This document shows, one piece after another, positions 7,505-15,488 of a DNA stretch of 43,914 nt. The stretch is from the NCBI GenBank assembly GCA_017601145.1, contig JAFNIV010000014.1:1-43914 (forward strand), read 5' to 3'. Position 1 is the first letter of the stretch. Every line of letters begins with the position of its first letter. The position numbers and the translations under genes were made by a program. Source of the DNA: Candidatus Brockarchaeota archaeon. GTDB taxonomy: Archaea; Thermoproteota; EX4484-205; JAAOZO01. The notes beneath the pieces were generated by a model. The model was not told the DNA's origin and searched no databases. It was given only the letters and a program-made list of their open reading frames with translations.

Positions 7505-8026
7505 ATGGATGAAAGTAGGAGCAGCTATAGAATTAAGATTAAAATAGGAGACAAGGAGCTCGAAGTTGAAGGAGATAAGGAGTTTGTAGAAAGAAATGCT
7601 GAGATCTTATTTAATAAAGTATACCAAGAAGTTACACCAAAGGAAGCGAAGCCAACTCAGGAAGAAAAAATAACCTTTAACGAGTTTATAAACGAGAGGT
7701 CAAAAACTTTTGGAAAGGACCCTGACCAACTTTCTGGATTTCAGAAGATACTCTTAATAGCATACTATGTATTTAGATTTGAGAATAGGGACTTCACTTA
7801 CGAAGACATAGAAAGATATGCTCAAGAAGCAAGGTTAAGTGGTCTTGCAAATCCAAGGCAGTACATGTCTGAAATTATAAGAAAAGGATTAGTAAAAGAA
7901 AGTGGTATCAGTGAAGACAAAAAGAAAACTTTTAAGATATTAAGAGGAGGCATTCAATATGTTGAGAGTAACTTCAAGGAAAGCTATGAAGCAGAAGAAA
8001 GAAGCTCAGAGGCATTATCAAGTTAA
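7505..8026 (+). CDS. Conserved archaeal protein, winged-helix-like C-terminal half
   Basis: I do not recognise a named function. The 173-residue product begins with a strand-rich segment (IKIKIGDKELEVEG), followed by a charged linker. From about residue 80 a helical region, FQKILLIAYYVFRFE ... YEDIERYAQEARL, leads into LVKESG ... KTFKILRGGIQYVES, which has the look of a winged helix-turn-helix. A TATA-like AATTTATTA lies about 38 bases before ATG 7505. The stop codon is followed at once (base 8027) by the right end of a degenerate TnpB element, so the native 3' region has been displaced. Confidence 0.6.
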   Translation: MDESRSSYRIKIKIGDKELEVEGDKEFVERNAEILFNKVYQEVTPKEAKPTQEEKITFNEFINERSKTFGKDPDQLSGFQKILLIAYYVFRFENRDFTYEDIERYAQEARLSGLANPRQYMSEIIRKGLVKESGISEDKKKTFKILRGGIQYVESNFKESYEAEERSSEALSS

Positions 8027-8338
8027 TTGACACTCTCCACAACTAAAGTTGGGAGATTCTCGGTTTTTCAAGGCTGAGCCTTTCATCATACGAGTTCTGG
8101 GTTAAGTAGTTAGCCCTTCCCTCTCGATTATTTCATCGAGGGCTCTTTGGGGGAACCCTTCTCCCCGCATCTGAAGGTTCAATACTGCTACGATGTCTCT
8201 ATCTAAGATTATGTTACATTCTTCGCATTTCATTATCCTGCCCAGATAGGAAGCTAGCTTCCAGAACAGAGAGGACAGGTTTTAGAAGAGTTTTTAGGAT
8301 TAACATATTTTACAGGCAACCCGTTCCAGAAATAAAGT
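8027..8338 (-). pseudogene. tnpB: Frameshifted 3' remnant of a second TnpB element
   Basis: Read on the minus strand from 8338, the frame gives GLPVKYVNPKNSSKTCPLC, then a one-base frameshift near 8255, then KLASYLGRIMKCEECN and LDRDIVAVLNLQMRGEGFPQ, ending at the TAA at 8102-8104. This is the zinc finger plus RuvC-III end of a TnpB; the Asp motif DRDIVAVLN is canonical. It is a different subfamily from the intact TnpB at 4.5 kb. Beyond the stop, the right end carries a hairpin, CTCC(C)AAC / GTTG(T)GGAG, and ends TGTCAA at 8027. The N-terminal two thirds are missing. Its truncated side abuts the stop codon of the phosphate permease gene. Confidence 0.85.
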
Positions 8339-8339
8339 T

Positions 8340-9266
8340 TCAGGCTTTCTTGCCGAATTCGGTGTAAATTCCTGCTAAGTTACCAAAGAAAAGGCCAAGC
8401 AATGCTGATAAACCCCAGCTTACTATAGTTACAAAAAACAAAGTCTTTAGATTGAAAACTCTTACCTTTGATGCGAGCCCAACTCCAATAACAGAGCTCA
8501 TAACAGAAGCAGTTACAGAAGCTGGAAAACCAAATTGAGTAAAGACCCAAACTAGGAAAGAAGCAGAGAACATACTTACTGAGACACCAACTGAGCTTAT
8601 AACTATTAGATCTTCTCCCAAAGTTTTCGTCATTTTCCTACTGAAGTAAATTCCAATAGATGCAAAAAATGAAAAAAGAAAGCTTGTTATTAGACCTTCT
8701 TGATAAAATGCAGAGATTAGTCCTATGTTATTTGCCCCTAAAACATAAGATGAGTAGAATACCGCACTCAAAGTTATAAGTTTACTAAAGGCTGTGATGC
8801 TTAATAAACAAAACTTTTGTGTGACCATTAATGTCAGTTTGTAAACAAAATAAGACAAGAGAATTGAAAGAAATGGAGTGAGAAACCAAGAAAAAATAAT
8901 TTCAAAAGATAAGGAGAAATTTATTTGAGCATGTTGCACTAGCAGTATACCTAGTGCAGAAGAGAAGAAAATTTGTGCTAAGCTTGCTGGAGAATTAAGC
9001 AAACTTAAAAGAAGCATTACAAGGAGTGCTACTAGAATAATTTGAAATGCATAAAGATTAACTGAAGGAGACACAAATTGAATTCTTCTCATTTTCCATC
9101 CTTCCAACACTGATCCAAGAATTAGTCCAGAAGCTATGAGTAACGAAGCTTTCCTTTGATTTTGGAGACCAGAGCTTACTAAACTTGATTTTATCACAGC
9201 ACCGTTGTTTACTCCAAAGATAAAGAGCATTAAGAGGGCAACTATTAAAGAAAACAAAATAAACAC
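8340..9266 (-). CDS. PiT-family inorganic phosphate permease
   Basis: The 308-residue, strongly hydrophobic protein has about eight to ten predicted membrane helices. It carries the duplicated family signature: FGVNNGA near residue 18 in the first half and VLGANNIGLI near residue 177 in the second, equivalent to the GAND/GANN motifs of PiT transporters, which move phosphate with protons or sodium. The ATG directly follows the stop of the DUF47 gene with no gap, so the two are co-transcribed. The last residues (EFGKKA) and stop lie exactly where the TnpB remnant begins, so the natural C-terminus may have been altered by that insertion; the protein is on the short side for the family. Confidence 0.85.
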   Translation of the reverse strand: MFILFSLIVALLMLFIFGVNNGAVIKSSLVSSGLQNQRKASLLIASGLILGSVLEGWKMRRIQFVSPSVNLYAFQIILVALLVMLLLSLLNSPASLAQIFFSSALGILLVQHAQINFSLSFEIIFSWFLTPFLSILLSYFVYKLTLMVTQKFCLLSITAFSKLITLSAVFYSSYVLGANNIGLISAFYQEGLITSFLFSFFASIGIYFSRKMTKTLGEDLIVISSVGVSVSMFSASFLVWVFTQFGFPASVTASVMSSVIGVGLASKVRVFNLKTLFFVTIVSWGLSALLGLFFGNLAGIYTEFGKKA

Positions 9267-9941
9267 CTAACTAAATCCCTTCGCAACTATCTTAAGAACA
9301 ATGTCTGAAGCATCTTCCGCATTATCAGCAATATTGTCAGCCATGTTAAGGAAATCCTTCATAGCAATAACGTCAAGCACGTTGAACTTTTTTGAATTTA
9401 AAAATAGGTTCCTCATTATCCTTGCTTTAATTAAGTCTGCATCTTCTTCGCACCTTTCTACGTTATGAGAAAACTTTATGAGCTCTTCTTTTTTAGAATT
9501 CTCTAGGATTTCGTAAAGTTTACTTAATGTTTTTACGGTTTTTAGTAAAGAGAACATGTAATCTTTTCCTTCTAACTCTTTAAAGACAAAAGCTAGAATG
9601 TCGCTATTTAAATTACTTTCAACAAGTATCTTAGCTGCATCTTTTGCAGCATCAGCAATATCATCATTCTTCTCCATTAAGTTTAAAAAGTCAGATGAAA
9701 GATATGCAAAGAACGAACCTGAAGCTATTTCTTCGGACGTGGATTTATGAATTTCATCAGCTTGAGTTTCTAGAAGATCAATTTCTGAAAATAAATTTGA
9801 AAAATTACGATCATTTTCGGAGATCTTTTCAACCATGGCGCAAAGTAGTTCTACACATTTTTCTACGACAACAAAATGTCTTCTTATATCTTTAACAACC
9901 TTTTGTTCTCCACTCACAAAGAGTTTAAGGATCTTTTCCAT
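9267..9941 (-). CDS. DUF47 PhoU-like protein, partner of the phosphate permease
   Basis: The 224-residue all-helical acidic protein shows the DUF47 pattern: paired E/DxxxD motifs such as LETQADEIHKST and CEEDADLIKARI, with LMEKNDDIADAAKDAA and MADNIADNAEDASD, where acidic residues bind metal clusters in PhoU-like folds. DUF47 proteins are nearly always encoded directly before a PiT permease and are thought to control its activity. That order is kept here, with no intergenic base. No membrane segments are seen. Confidence 0.85.
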   Translation of the reverse strand: MEKILKLFVSGEQKVVKDIRRHFVVVEKCVELLCAMVEKISENDRNFSNLFSEIDLLETQADEIHKSTSEEIASGSFFAYLSSDFLNLMEKNDDIADAAKDAAKILVESNLNSDILAFVFKELEGKDYMFSLLKTVKTLSKLYEILENSKKEELIKFSHNVERCEEDADLIKARIMRNLFLNSKKFNVLDVIAMKDFLNMADNIADNAEDASDIVLKIVAKGFS

Positions 9942-10034
9942 TTCTTAATTTGTAACTTATTAAATGAATTATTTAAACTTTTGTAAAATAGAAAAAGTTA
10001 TTTACTACATATTTAAACTAAAGACAAGAGCGCA

Positions 10035-11207
10035 ATGAGTAAGGAACTAACAATTGGATTTGTTTATAACGTTAGAAGCAAAAAATACGACGAGGAATTT
10101 TTGAAGAAATATACAGAATGGGATTACCCTGAAACAATTGAATCGATTTCAAGTGCACTAGAAGACACAGGAAATGACGTTATTCACATAGAAGCAGATA
10201 AACAAGTTTTTCATAAACTAGAAGAAAACAAAGATAAGATTGATATTGTATTCAATATAGCAGAGTATATCTCAAAAGACCTTTTTGGAGCTGAAAATAG
10301 AGAAGCACTTGTTCCCATGTTTCTAGAGTTTCTAAATATTCCATACTCTGGATCAGGTCCACAAGCTTTAATTAATGCCTTAGATAAGGCTGCTACAAAA
10401 GAAATAGTTTCTGCCTATGGAGTTGGAACAGCAGCGTTTCAAGTTGTAAGAGAGTATCCATTTGAACTAGACAATAGACTAAAGTTTCCACTTGTTGTTA
10501 AAGCTAGTTGTGAAGGTTCTAGTATAGCACTGAAGCAAACTTCTAAAGTAAACAACGAAGAAGAACTTAAAGAAAGAGTAAAGGAAGTAATAACTGTTTA
10601 TAATCAACCAGCACTTATAGAAGAATACATTGAAGGAACAGAGTATACTATTGGATTTGTTGGAAGGATGATTGTCCCAATAATGGAAATAGATTTATCT
10701 AAAATACCAGGTCATCCTGCCCTAAGAGATCAAGAAGTGAAAGATATGGAACCAGAATACACGTTTTTAAAAACTAAAGAAAAAGACAAACAAGCACTTT
10801 CATTATTAAATTTTAACGAAACTTATGTTTATCTAGCAACTCAAGCAGCAATTTCACATGATGCATTAAGGATAAGAGACTTTAATAGGATGGATGTTAG
10901 GTTGAAAGATGGAAAGTTTTACTTTTTAGAAATGAATCCACTTCCAGGAATGCACCCGAACTATGGAGACTTACCAACGATGGCAAAGGGAGCAGGAATT
11001 GCTTTCGATGAACTTGTTAACATGATCCTAATGGAAGCAATAAGAAGGTACGAAAAACATCCTTTATTTAAAGAAAGATTTAGTAAGAGAAGAATAGAAA
11101 AAATAGAAGAAAAATACAATAAAACTATAAAGAAACTAAAGTTTCATGAAGGAGAAGTAAAGGGCATTTGGTACAAGTATAAATTGATAGCACCCTCTAC
11201 GACCTAA
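10035..11207 (+). CDS. D-Ala-D-Ala ligase-like ATP-grasp protein
   Basis: The 390-residue protein follows the D-alanine-D-alanine ligase plan: an N-terminal domain with FNIAEYISKDLFGAENREALVP, IPYSGSGPQALINALDKAATK, an ATP-grasp core with FPLVVKASCEGSSIAL and LIEEYIEGTEYTIGFV, and the Mg-binding FYFLEMNPLPGMHPNYGD. Archaea of this kind have no peptidoglycan, so the true substrates are unknown; a carboxylate-amine ligation is the safest statement. It is a single gene with a TATA-like CATATTTAAAC about 22 bases before the ATG, and diverges from the DUF47-PiT pair. Confidence 0.8.
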   Translation: MSKELTIGFVYNVRSKKYDEEFLKKYTEWDYPETIESISSALEDTGNDVIHIEADKQVFHKLEENKDKIDIVFNIAEYISKDLFGAENREALVPMFLEFLNIPYSGSGPQALINALDKAATKEIVSAYGVGTAAFQVVREYPFELDNRLKFPLVVKASCEGSSIALKQTSKVNNEEELKERVKEVITVYNQPALIEEYIEGTEYTIGFVGRMIVPIMEIDLSKIPGHPALRDQEVKDMEPEYTFLKTKEKDKQALSLLNFNETYVYLATQAAISHDALRIRDFNRMDVRLKDGKFYFLEMNPLPGMHPNYGDLPTMAKGAGIAFDELVNMILMEAIRRYEKHPLFKERFSKRRIEKIEEKYNKTIKKLKFHEGEVKGIWYKYKLIAPSTT

Positions 11208-11254
11208 ACTAAAATCCTTAGTGGTTTTCATTTTGTCATTGTTGAATTCTTGAC

Positions 11255-11279
11255 TTAACAACAAAGCTTTTGTCGTTAA
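11255..11279. terminator. Hairpin between convergent genes
   Basis: TTAAC-A-ACAAA / TTTGT-C-GTTAA form ten base pairs with one mismatch around a three-base loop. The hairpin lies between the convergent ATP-grasp and thiI genes, where a bidirectional transcription barrier would be useful. Function inferred from position. Confidence 0.4.
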
Positions 11280-11290
11280 AAGAAGAAACT

Positions 11291-12448
11291 CTAGAACTCT
11301 ATTACTTCGATGTTTTTTAAAGTTTCTTGTACTATTTCTTCAAGGTTTATTTCTTTTTCTAGCTTTACGAAGGTACTATAGTTAGGCTTTGTAGAAGGAT
11401 GCTTTGCTATTATGCTGCAGCAGTCTTTGTACTCTTTTATTGAAGGCTCATAAGTCCCAATCTTCTCCGCCAAACTTACAATTTCATCTTTATCATATCC
11501 CAATAAGGGTCTTATTATTGGTAAGCTCATGCCAGTATCTGTTACTTGCATAGCTTCTAAAGTTTGAGATGCTTTTTGACTTAACGAGTCTCCAGTTACT
11601 ATACCTTTTGCATTTTCTTTTTTTGCAATTTCTTCTGCAACTCTAAACATTAATTTCTTAAACAAATGAAGGTTGTACTTTGGTGTTGAAAGCGAAATAC
11701 TCCTCAATAAAAACTCAGACGAAGGTGCTGCGTAAAGTTTTTTACTTGAACCCCATTCGGACAATAGGAGAATCAACTCTTTAATTTTTGAATTTTTTAC
11801 CATTTCTGAACTTTCATAAGGATGAAAATGTAAGTAAACAAGTTGAGCACCCCTTTTCATCGCTAACCAACTAGCAACTGGAGAATCTATGCCTCCTGAA
11901 ATTAAAGAAACTAATTTTCCAGCAACTCCAACCGGCAAGCCTCCTGGACCTTGAATCTTTTCTAAGTATATGTAAGATTTTCCTTTTGTTATCTCTATGT
12001 AAATTTTTCTAGTTGGATTCTTTAGGTCAACTTTTGCCTTAAATTTATTTACAAGAAAAGCTCCTACTTCTTCTTCAAGTTGCATTGAACTTAGTGGAAA
12101 GCTTTTGTTGGCTCTTTTTGCGACAACTCTAAAACTAACATTTTCAGATAGCAGATTATTACACAGAGAAAAAATTGTATCCCTTATTTTGTTTATGTCC
12201 TCTTCACATTCTTCTGCAATCGTAAACCATTTTACTCCAAACACTTTTTTTATTGAACTAACAGCTTTAGGTAGTAGTTCATCGCTTCTCAAACGAACAA
12301 CTACTCTTGTCTGCGTTTTACTAACTTCTTCTAGGTTAAGCTCCTTTAGCTTATTTTTTATGTTTCTGGCTAGGGTAGACTCGAACTTACTTCTGTTCAT
12401 TCCCTTTAAAGCAATCTCAGAGTGATGTACAAGTATAACTTTTGGCAT
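11291..12448 (-). CDS. thiI: tRNA 4-thiouridine synthase ThiI
   Basis: The 385-residue protein adenylates U8 of tRNA and transfers sulfur to make 4-thiouridine. The N-terminal ferredoxin-like and THUMP domains (about residues 1-165) bind tRNA. The PP-loop ATPase follows with LISGGIDSPVASW near residue 183 and IVTGDSLSQKASQTLEAM. There is no C-terminal rhodanese domain, as usual for archaeal ThiI, but DCCSI near residue 342 gives cysteines that could carry the sulfur. The ATG at 12448 is about 33 bases from a GCATAAAAAC TATA-like box, with a perfect inverted repeat between them. Confidence 0.92.
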   Translation of the reverse strand: MPKVILVHHSEIALKGMNRSKFESTLARNIKNKLKELNLEEVSKTQTRVVVRLRSDELLPKAVSSIKKVFGVKWFTIAEECEEDINKIRDTIFSLCNNLLSENVSFRVVAKRANKSFPLSSMQLEEEVGAFLVNKFKAKVDLKNPTRKIYIEITKGKSYIYLEKIQGPGGLPVGVAGKLVSLISGGIDSPVASWLAMKRGAQLVYLHFHPYESSEMVKNSKIKELILLLSEWGSSKKLYAAPSSEFLLRSISLSTPKYNLHLFKKLMFRVAEEIAKKENAKGIVTGDSLSQKASQTLEAMQVTDTGMSLPIIRPLLGYDKDEIVSLAEKIGTYEPSIKEYKDCCSIIAKHPSTKPNYSTFVKLEKEINLEEIVQETLKNIEVIEF

Positions 12449-12475
12449 ACTGCTTCTTTATTAAAGTGAAGCAGT
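12449..12475. repeat. Inverted repeat at the thiI transcription start region
   Basis: ACTGCTTC (12449-12456) and GAAGCAGT (12468-12475) are perfect 8-base inverted arms with an 11-base spacer. They sit between the thiI TATA-like box and its ATG, and next to the promoter of the divergent small broken gene. This arrangement suits a repressor site, though no regulator is known. Confidence 0.4.
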
Positions 12476-12502
12476 TTTTATGCGTTGCTTTAAGAGTAAA
12501 AG

Positions 12503-12726
12503 TTGAGAATTTATGTCGCAAAGCTAACATTAACCCAAATAACAAATCTTAAATTACGAGCAGATTCCTTAATTGATTTTTCTTTTAAGTCAAGTAGGAA
12601 TACCAAGTTAATGTAATCCTTCTGGTTACAAGCATTAACTCAGAACCCTTAGTTGACAATCTTTTAGAACAAGTGCTAATTATGGAGCGTAAAATCCAGC
12701 GATTAACTAGAATGTTGGAGAAATAA
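12503..12726 (+). pseudogene. Small gene with a frameshift, unknown function
   Basis: A TTG-initiated frame starts RIYVAKLTLTQITNLKLR and ends at TAA 12614-12616. The neighbouring frame, open from about 12607, reads NVILLVTSINSEPLVDNLLE and ends with MERKIQRLTRMLEK at TAA 12724-12726. Joined by a one-base shift near 12608, they would make a protein of about 74 residues with a helical, charged C-terminus. A TTTTTATG box lies about 25 bases before the TTG, as for a leaderless gene. I do not recognise the family. It may be a decayed gene or a sequencing error in a live one. Confidence 0.4.
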
Positions 12727-12844
12727 ATTCATTTTGCAGGAATAACGTGAATTGTTTTATAAACAACCTGCATTACAGAACATTAAGGAAAAATATTAGT
12801 AAATTTTAAAAAGGAAAAATGTTCAATTTGAGACTACAAAAAAT

Positions 12845-13711
12845 TTGACTACCGTAATTTCAGTACTTGGAGCAAAAGAATTTGACTCAGGAAAAACCAC
12901 ACTTTCAACTTCATTGATTTTAACGTTAATAAAAAAAGGAAAGAGCGCGATTGGTTTTAAGCCTATTGCAGGCCATGAATGCATAGAGCAATATGATTTT
13001 TATTTAAAAAATATACAAGAATCTAAACTTTATGGGCATGATGCCTATTTTTTGCGTATAGCTAGTCAAACAAAATTACCTATTGAAGTTATTAATCCAG
13101 TAGACGTGATGACTAAGTATAACCTTAAGTTTGAAGGACACTACTCAAACATCTACGACAATCTTGGAATAGGAAGATTTTCGTTTTATGAGAAAGGTAA
13201 AATAAAAAATGTCTACTACTATAGAAAGGGATTGAAGGACAAATTATGTATAAAACTTTTGAATAAGTTGAAGACGAAAGATGAAGAAATACTTGAGATT
13301 TCTTCATTTGAAGAATTTCTTGGATTGCACAAAAAATATTATGAAAAATCAGTTAGTTCAATGTTTAACTTTATTAAAGAGCTTTCAAACATCATTTTAA
13401 TCGAAAGCTTTAATGACTCAGTCTATCCAGCACAACAAGTAGAAGAATCAAAGTTTATCTTTGTTTGTAACTTAAATGAAATTTATGTATATGAAGGGAA
13501 ACAATTCTTAGAAAGCATTAAGGGATTAGGAGATCCGTTTTTGTTGCGGGTTAAAGACATCAATGAAAAAATAAAACCAAACTATACATTTAAACTTCCG
13601 CTCCTTATAAGTACAGAAGACGAAAAACAACTGGAAAAACAGATTAAAGAATATACTTTTGAGTTAGAGAAGGCACTTGATCAATTAAAGCTAACGAATA
13701 ACGTTACTTAA
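12845..13711 (+). CDS. P-loop ATPase, dethiobiotin-synthetase-like
   Basis: The 288-residue protein begins VISVLGAKEFDSGKTTLSTS, a Walker A motif of the deviant type found in the dethiobiotin synthetase/MinD/cobyric-acid-synthase superfamily, where a switch from ATP hydrolysis to amide or carboxylate chemistry is common. Next comes GFKPIAGHE, a strand typical of the same superfamily. The rest is poorly recognisable and no substrate can be assigned; no biotin genes are nearby. The start is TTG at 12845, about 33 bases after the TATA-like TTTTAAAAAG. Its Lys-rich sequence matches the neighbourhood, so no sign of foreign origin. Confidence 0.65.
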   Translation: MTTVISVLGAKEFDSGKTTLSTSLILTLIKKGKSAIGFKPIAGHECIEQYDFYLKNIQESKLYGHDAYFLRIASQTKLPIEVINPVDVMTKYNLKFEGHYSNIYDNLGIGRFSFYEKGKIKNVYYYRKGLKDKLCIKLLNKLKTKDEEILEISSFEEFLGLHKKYYEKSVSSMFNFIKELSNIILIESFNDSVYPAQQVEESKFIFVCNLNEIYVYEGKQFLESIKGLGDPFLLRVKDINEKIKPNYTFKLPLLISTEDEKQLEKQIKEYTFELEKALDQLKLTNNVT

Positions 13712-13878
13712 TAACAAGTTTAATATAATTTGATTAAAAGCATAAAAATGTTAAATGAAGAGTCTTTTATCATAGTTTTAGTAAAGAGTGCACAGTTTTC
13801 TTATATTTACAATCTCAGTTATTACCTAAGTTAACATTTTATTTCCTTATCTACTGCAGATATCTACGAAAAATACTT

Positions 13879-14592
13879 CTATTGTTTAAGAATTGGACAG
13901 TTTAAAATGTCTTTTGGTTTGTTAGTAGTTATGCTATCTACACCGTAGTTAAGAACTTCACGTAACGCATCACAATCATCTACTGTCCAAACATCAAAAG
14001 TTAAACCATGTAGGTGAGCTTCTCTTACGTCTTCTTGACTAAAAGATTTAAATCTAGCAGCTATTGTATTACTAAAGTGAGCCAATGCACTAAAAATAAA
14101 TGGTTTACTGAAGTTTGAAGTTATTGCAACAACTGATAGAGAAGGAAGCAACTCTTTTACTTTTTTTAAAGAACTTAAGTTAAAAGAAGCTATTGCAACG
14201 TTTTCTTCAAGTTCGAACAACTTTATCATCTCGACAACATCCTTTTCAATGCCTTCGTCCTTAAGCTCAATTCTCATAAGAACCTTAGAATTAATTTTTT
14301 CTAAAACTTCTTGTAGCGTTGGAACTTTTGTTCCTTTAAATGAGCTACTAAACCATGAACCTGCATCTAAGTATTCAATTTGTTCTAGAGTTAACTCTCT
14401 AACTAATCCTTTGCCATTAGTTGTTCTATTTAATGTATCGTCATGTATTACAACAAGTTTGCTGTCCCTGGTTTTTCTTACATCAAACTCTATAGCATCA
14501 ACACCAACTTCAATTGCTCTTAAAAAGGAAGGTAGCGTGTTCTCTGGACAAGCATCAGGAGATCCTCTATGCCCTACTATTATTGGTCTCAT
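13879..14592 (-). CDS. Glycerophosphodiester phosphodiesterase
   Basis: The 237-residue protein is a compact GDPD-family TIM barrel that hydrolyses glycerophosphodiesters to glycerol phosphate and an alcohol. The motifs are in order: GHRGSPDACPENT (catalytic His8, Arg9, Glu), IEFDVRKTRD (metal-binding Glu35, Asp37) and VVIHDDTLNRTTNGKG (catalytic His50). Later come RIELKDEG and FDVWTVDD, both typical of the family. There is no signal peptide, so it acts in the cytoplasm, probably in lipid head-group recycling. A TATA-like TTTTATC lies about 28 bases before the ATG. Confidence 0.92.
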   Translation of the reverse strand: MRPIIVGHRGSPDACPENTLPSFLRAIEVGVDAIEFDVRKTRDSKLVVIHDDTLNRTTNGKGLVRELTLEQIEYLDAGSWFSSSFKGTKVPTLQEVLEKINSKVLMRIELKDEGIEKDVVEMIKLFELEENVAIASFNLSSLKKVKELLPSLSVVAITSNFSKPFIFSALAHFSNTIAARFKSFSQEDVREAHLHGLTFDVWTVDDCDALREVLNYGVDSITTNKPKDILNCPILKQ

Positions 14593-14906
14593 AAAAACAA
14601 AGTGTGAAAAGTGATGATAAAAGTCTTTTGTGAACTGATAGCAAAGTACAGTTCCTGTGGCAGTTGAGAATACGCAAAATTTGGAATTCTTTTACTAAAG
14701 GGAGAAAGGAGCTACTTTTCTATCTTCCAGTAAGTCATACTTTGTCCCTTATTTCTTCTTTTTGAGAATTCATTAAAAAGCTTACTCAAATCAACTTTTT
14801 GGTTATATTAGTTTTCTTCAGTAACGTTAAAAGCTTCTTAATTTAAGAAAATGTACTCTTAGCTGTAGAAGAAAAATTTAAAAGTCAACAATACAAAGAA
14901 GACACG
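14593..14906. other. Divergent intergenic region
   Basis: The region carries the promoter of the phosphodiesterase gene at one end, and at the other a TATA-like AAATTTAAAAG about 27 bases before the GNAT gene. A 15-base palindrome, TTCTTAA-T-TTAAGAA (14835-14849), sits about 35 bases further upstream and might be an operator, but A/T palindromes are frequent by chance here. Nothing else is recognised. Confidence 0.4.
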
Positions 14907-15218
14907 ATGGAATACAAAGTTTTTGTAGAAGAGTCTAAAGATGGGGGCCAATTCTTCATTGAACTAGGAGAAAAAAGAGCTGTTCTAGACTTCGTTAAAA
15001 AAGGAAATGAAGTTTATGTAACTCACACTTACACACCTTCTGAGTTCAGAGGAAAAGGGATTGCGGCAAAACTAATGGAAGCACTTATAAGTTATTGTGA
15101 GAAAAACAACATGAAGATATACCCAATTTGTTCTTATGCAGTATCATTCTTTGAGAAAAATACAGAATTAAAACGTATGCTTTCCGAAGATTACTTAAAA
15201 GAAAAAGATAACAGATAA
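14907..15218 (+). CDS. Small GNAT-fold acetyltransferase (YjdJ/NATD1-like)
   Basis: The 103-residue protein has the short GNAT core. THTYTPSEFRGKGIAAKLMEAL contains the acetyl-CoA pyrophosphate-binding R/Q-x-x-G-x-G/A motif (RGKGIA), and ISYCEKNNMKIYPICSYAVSFF is the typical ending of the YjdJ/NATD1 group, in which the N-terminal strands are reduced. The acceptor is unknown for this group. A leaderless start is likely. It converges on the shikimate operon, with 270 bases of apparently empty sequence between. Confidence 0.85.
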   Translation: MEYKVFVEESKDGGQFFIELGEKRAVLDFVKKGNEVYVTHTYTPSEFRGKGIAAKLMEALISYCEKNNMKIYPICSYAVSFFEKNTELKRMLSEDYLKEKDNR

Positions 15219-15488
15219 TATTTCTGTTAACTTCTAAGTTTATCTGGACAATCATTTAAATCCTCTTTAGTTTACGTACTAAGTAGTAAGAGTAAGTTCG
15301 CCTTTGTGCAACGCAAAATGTTACTCCTTCAGATTCTGAAGTTGGAAACTAAGACTTAGTTAAGCAAAAGTATATTCTTCTTAGAATAAATCATACAAAC
15401 TTCGGTTAACCCTTTGAAACTTCTATTTTATCTGTGCTAGAAAGTTTAAGGCGGCTAACGTTATTCTTGTTGCTCTAATTAAGTTACT
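15219..15488. other. Convergent intergenic gap, nothing recognised
   Basis: This AT-rich stretch between the GNAT gene and the end of the shikimate operon shows no coding frame, tRNA, repeat or clear terminator that I can support. Confidence 0.4.

Noticed and set aside
14611-14638. Possible C/D box guide RNA (GTGATGA ... CTGA)
   Set aside because: The C-to-D' distance is too long and no C' and D boxes follow at the usual spacing; the region is also the promoter of the phosphodiesterase gene.
14835-14849. TTCTTAA-T-TTAAGAA palindrome as a regulator site
   Set aside because: A/T-only symmetry of this length is expected often in such AT-rich DNA; kept only as a remark in the intergenic entry.
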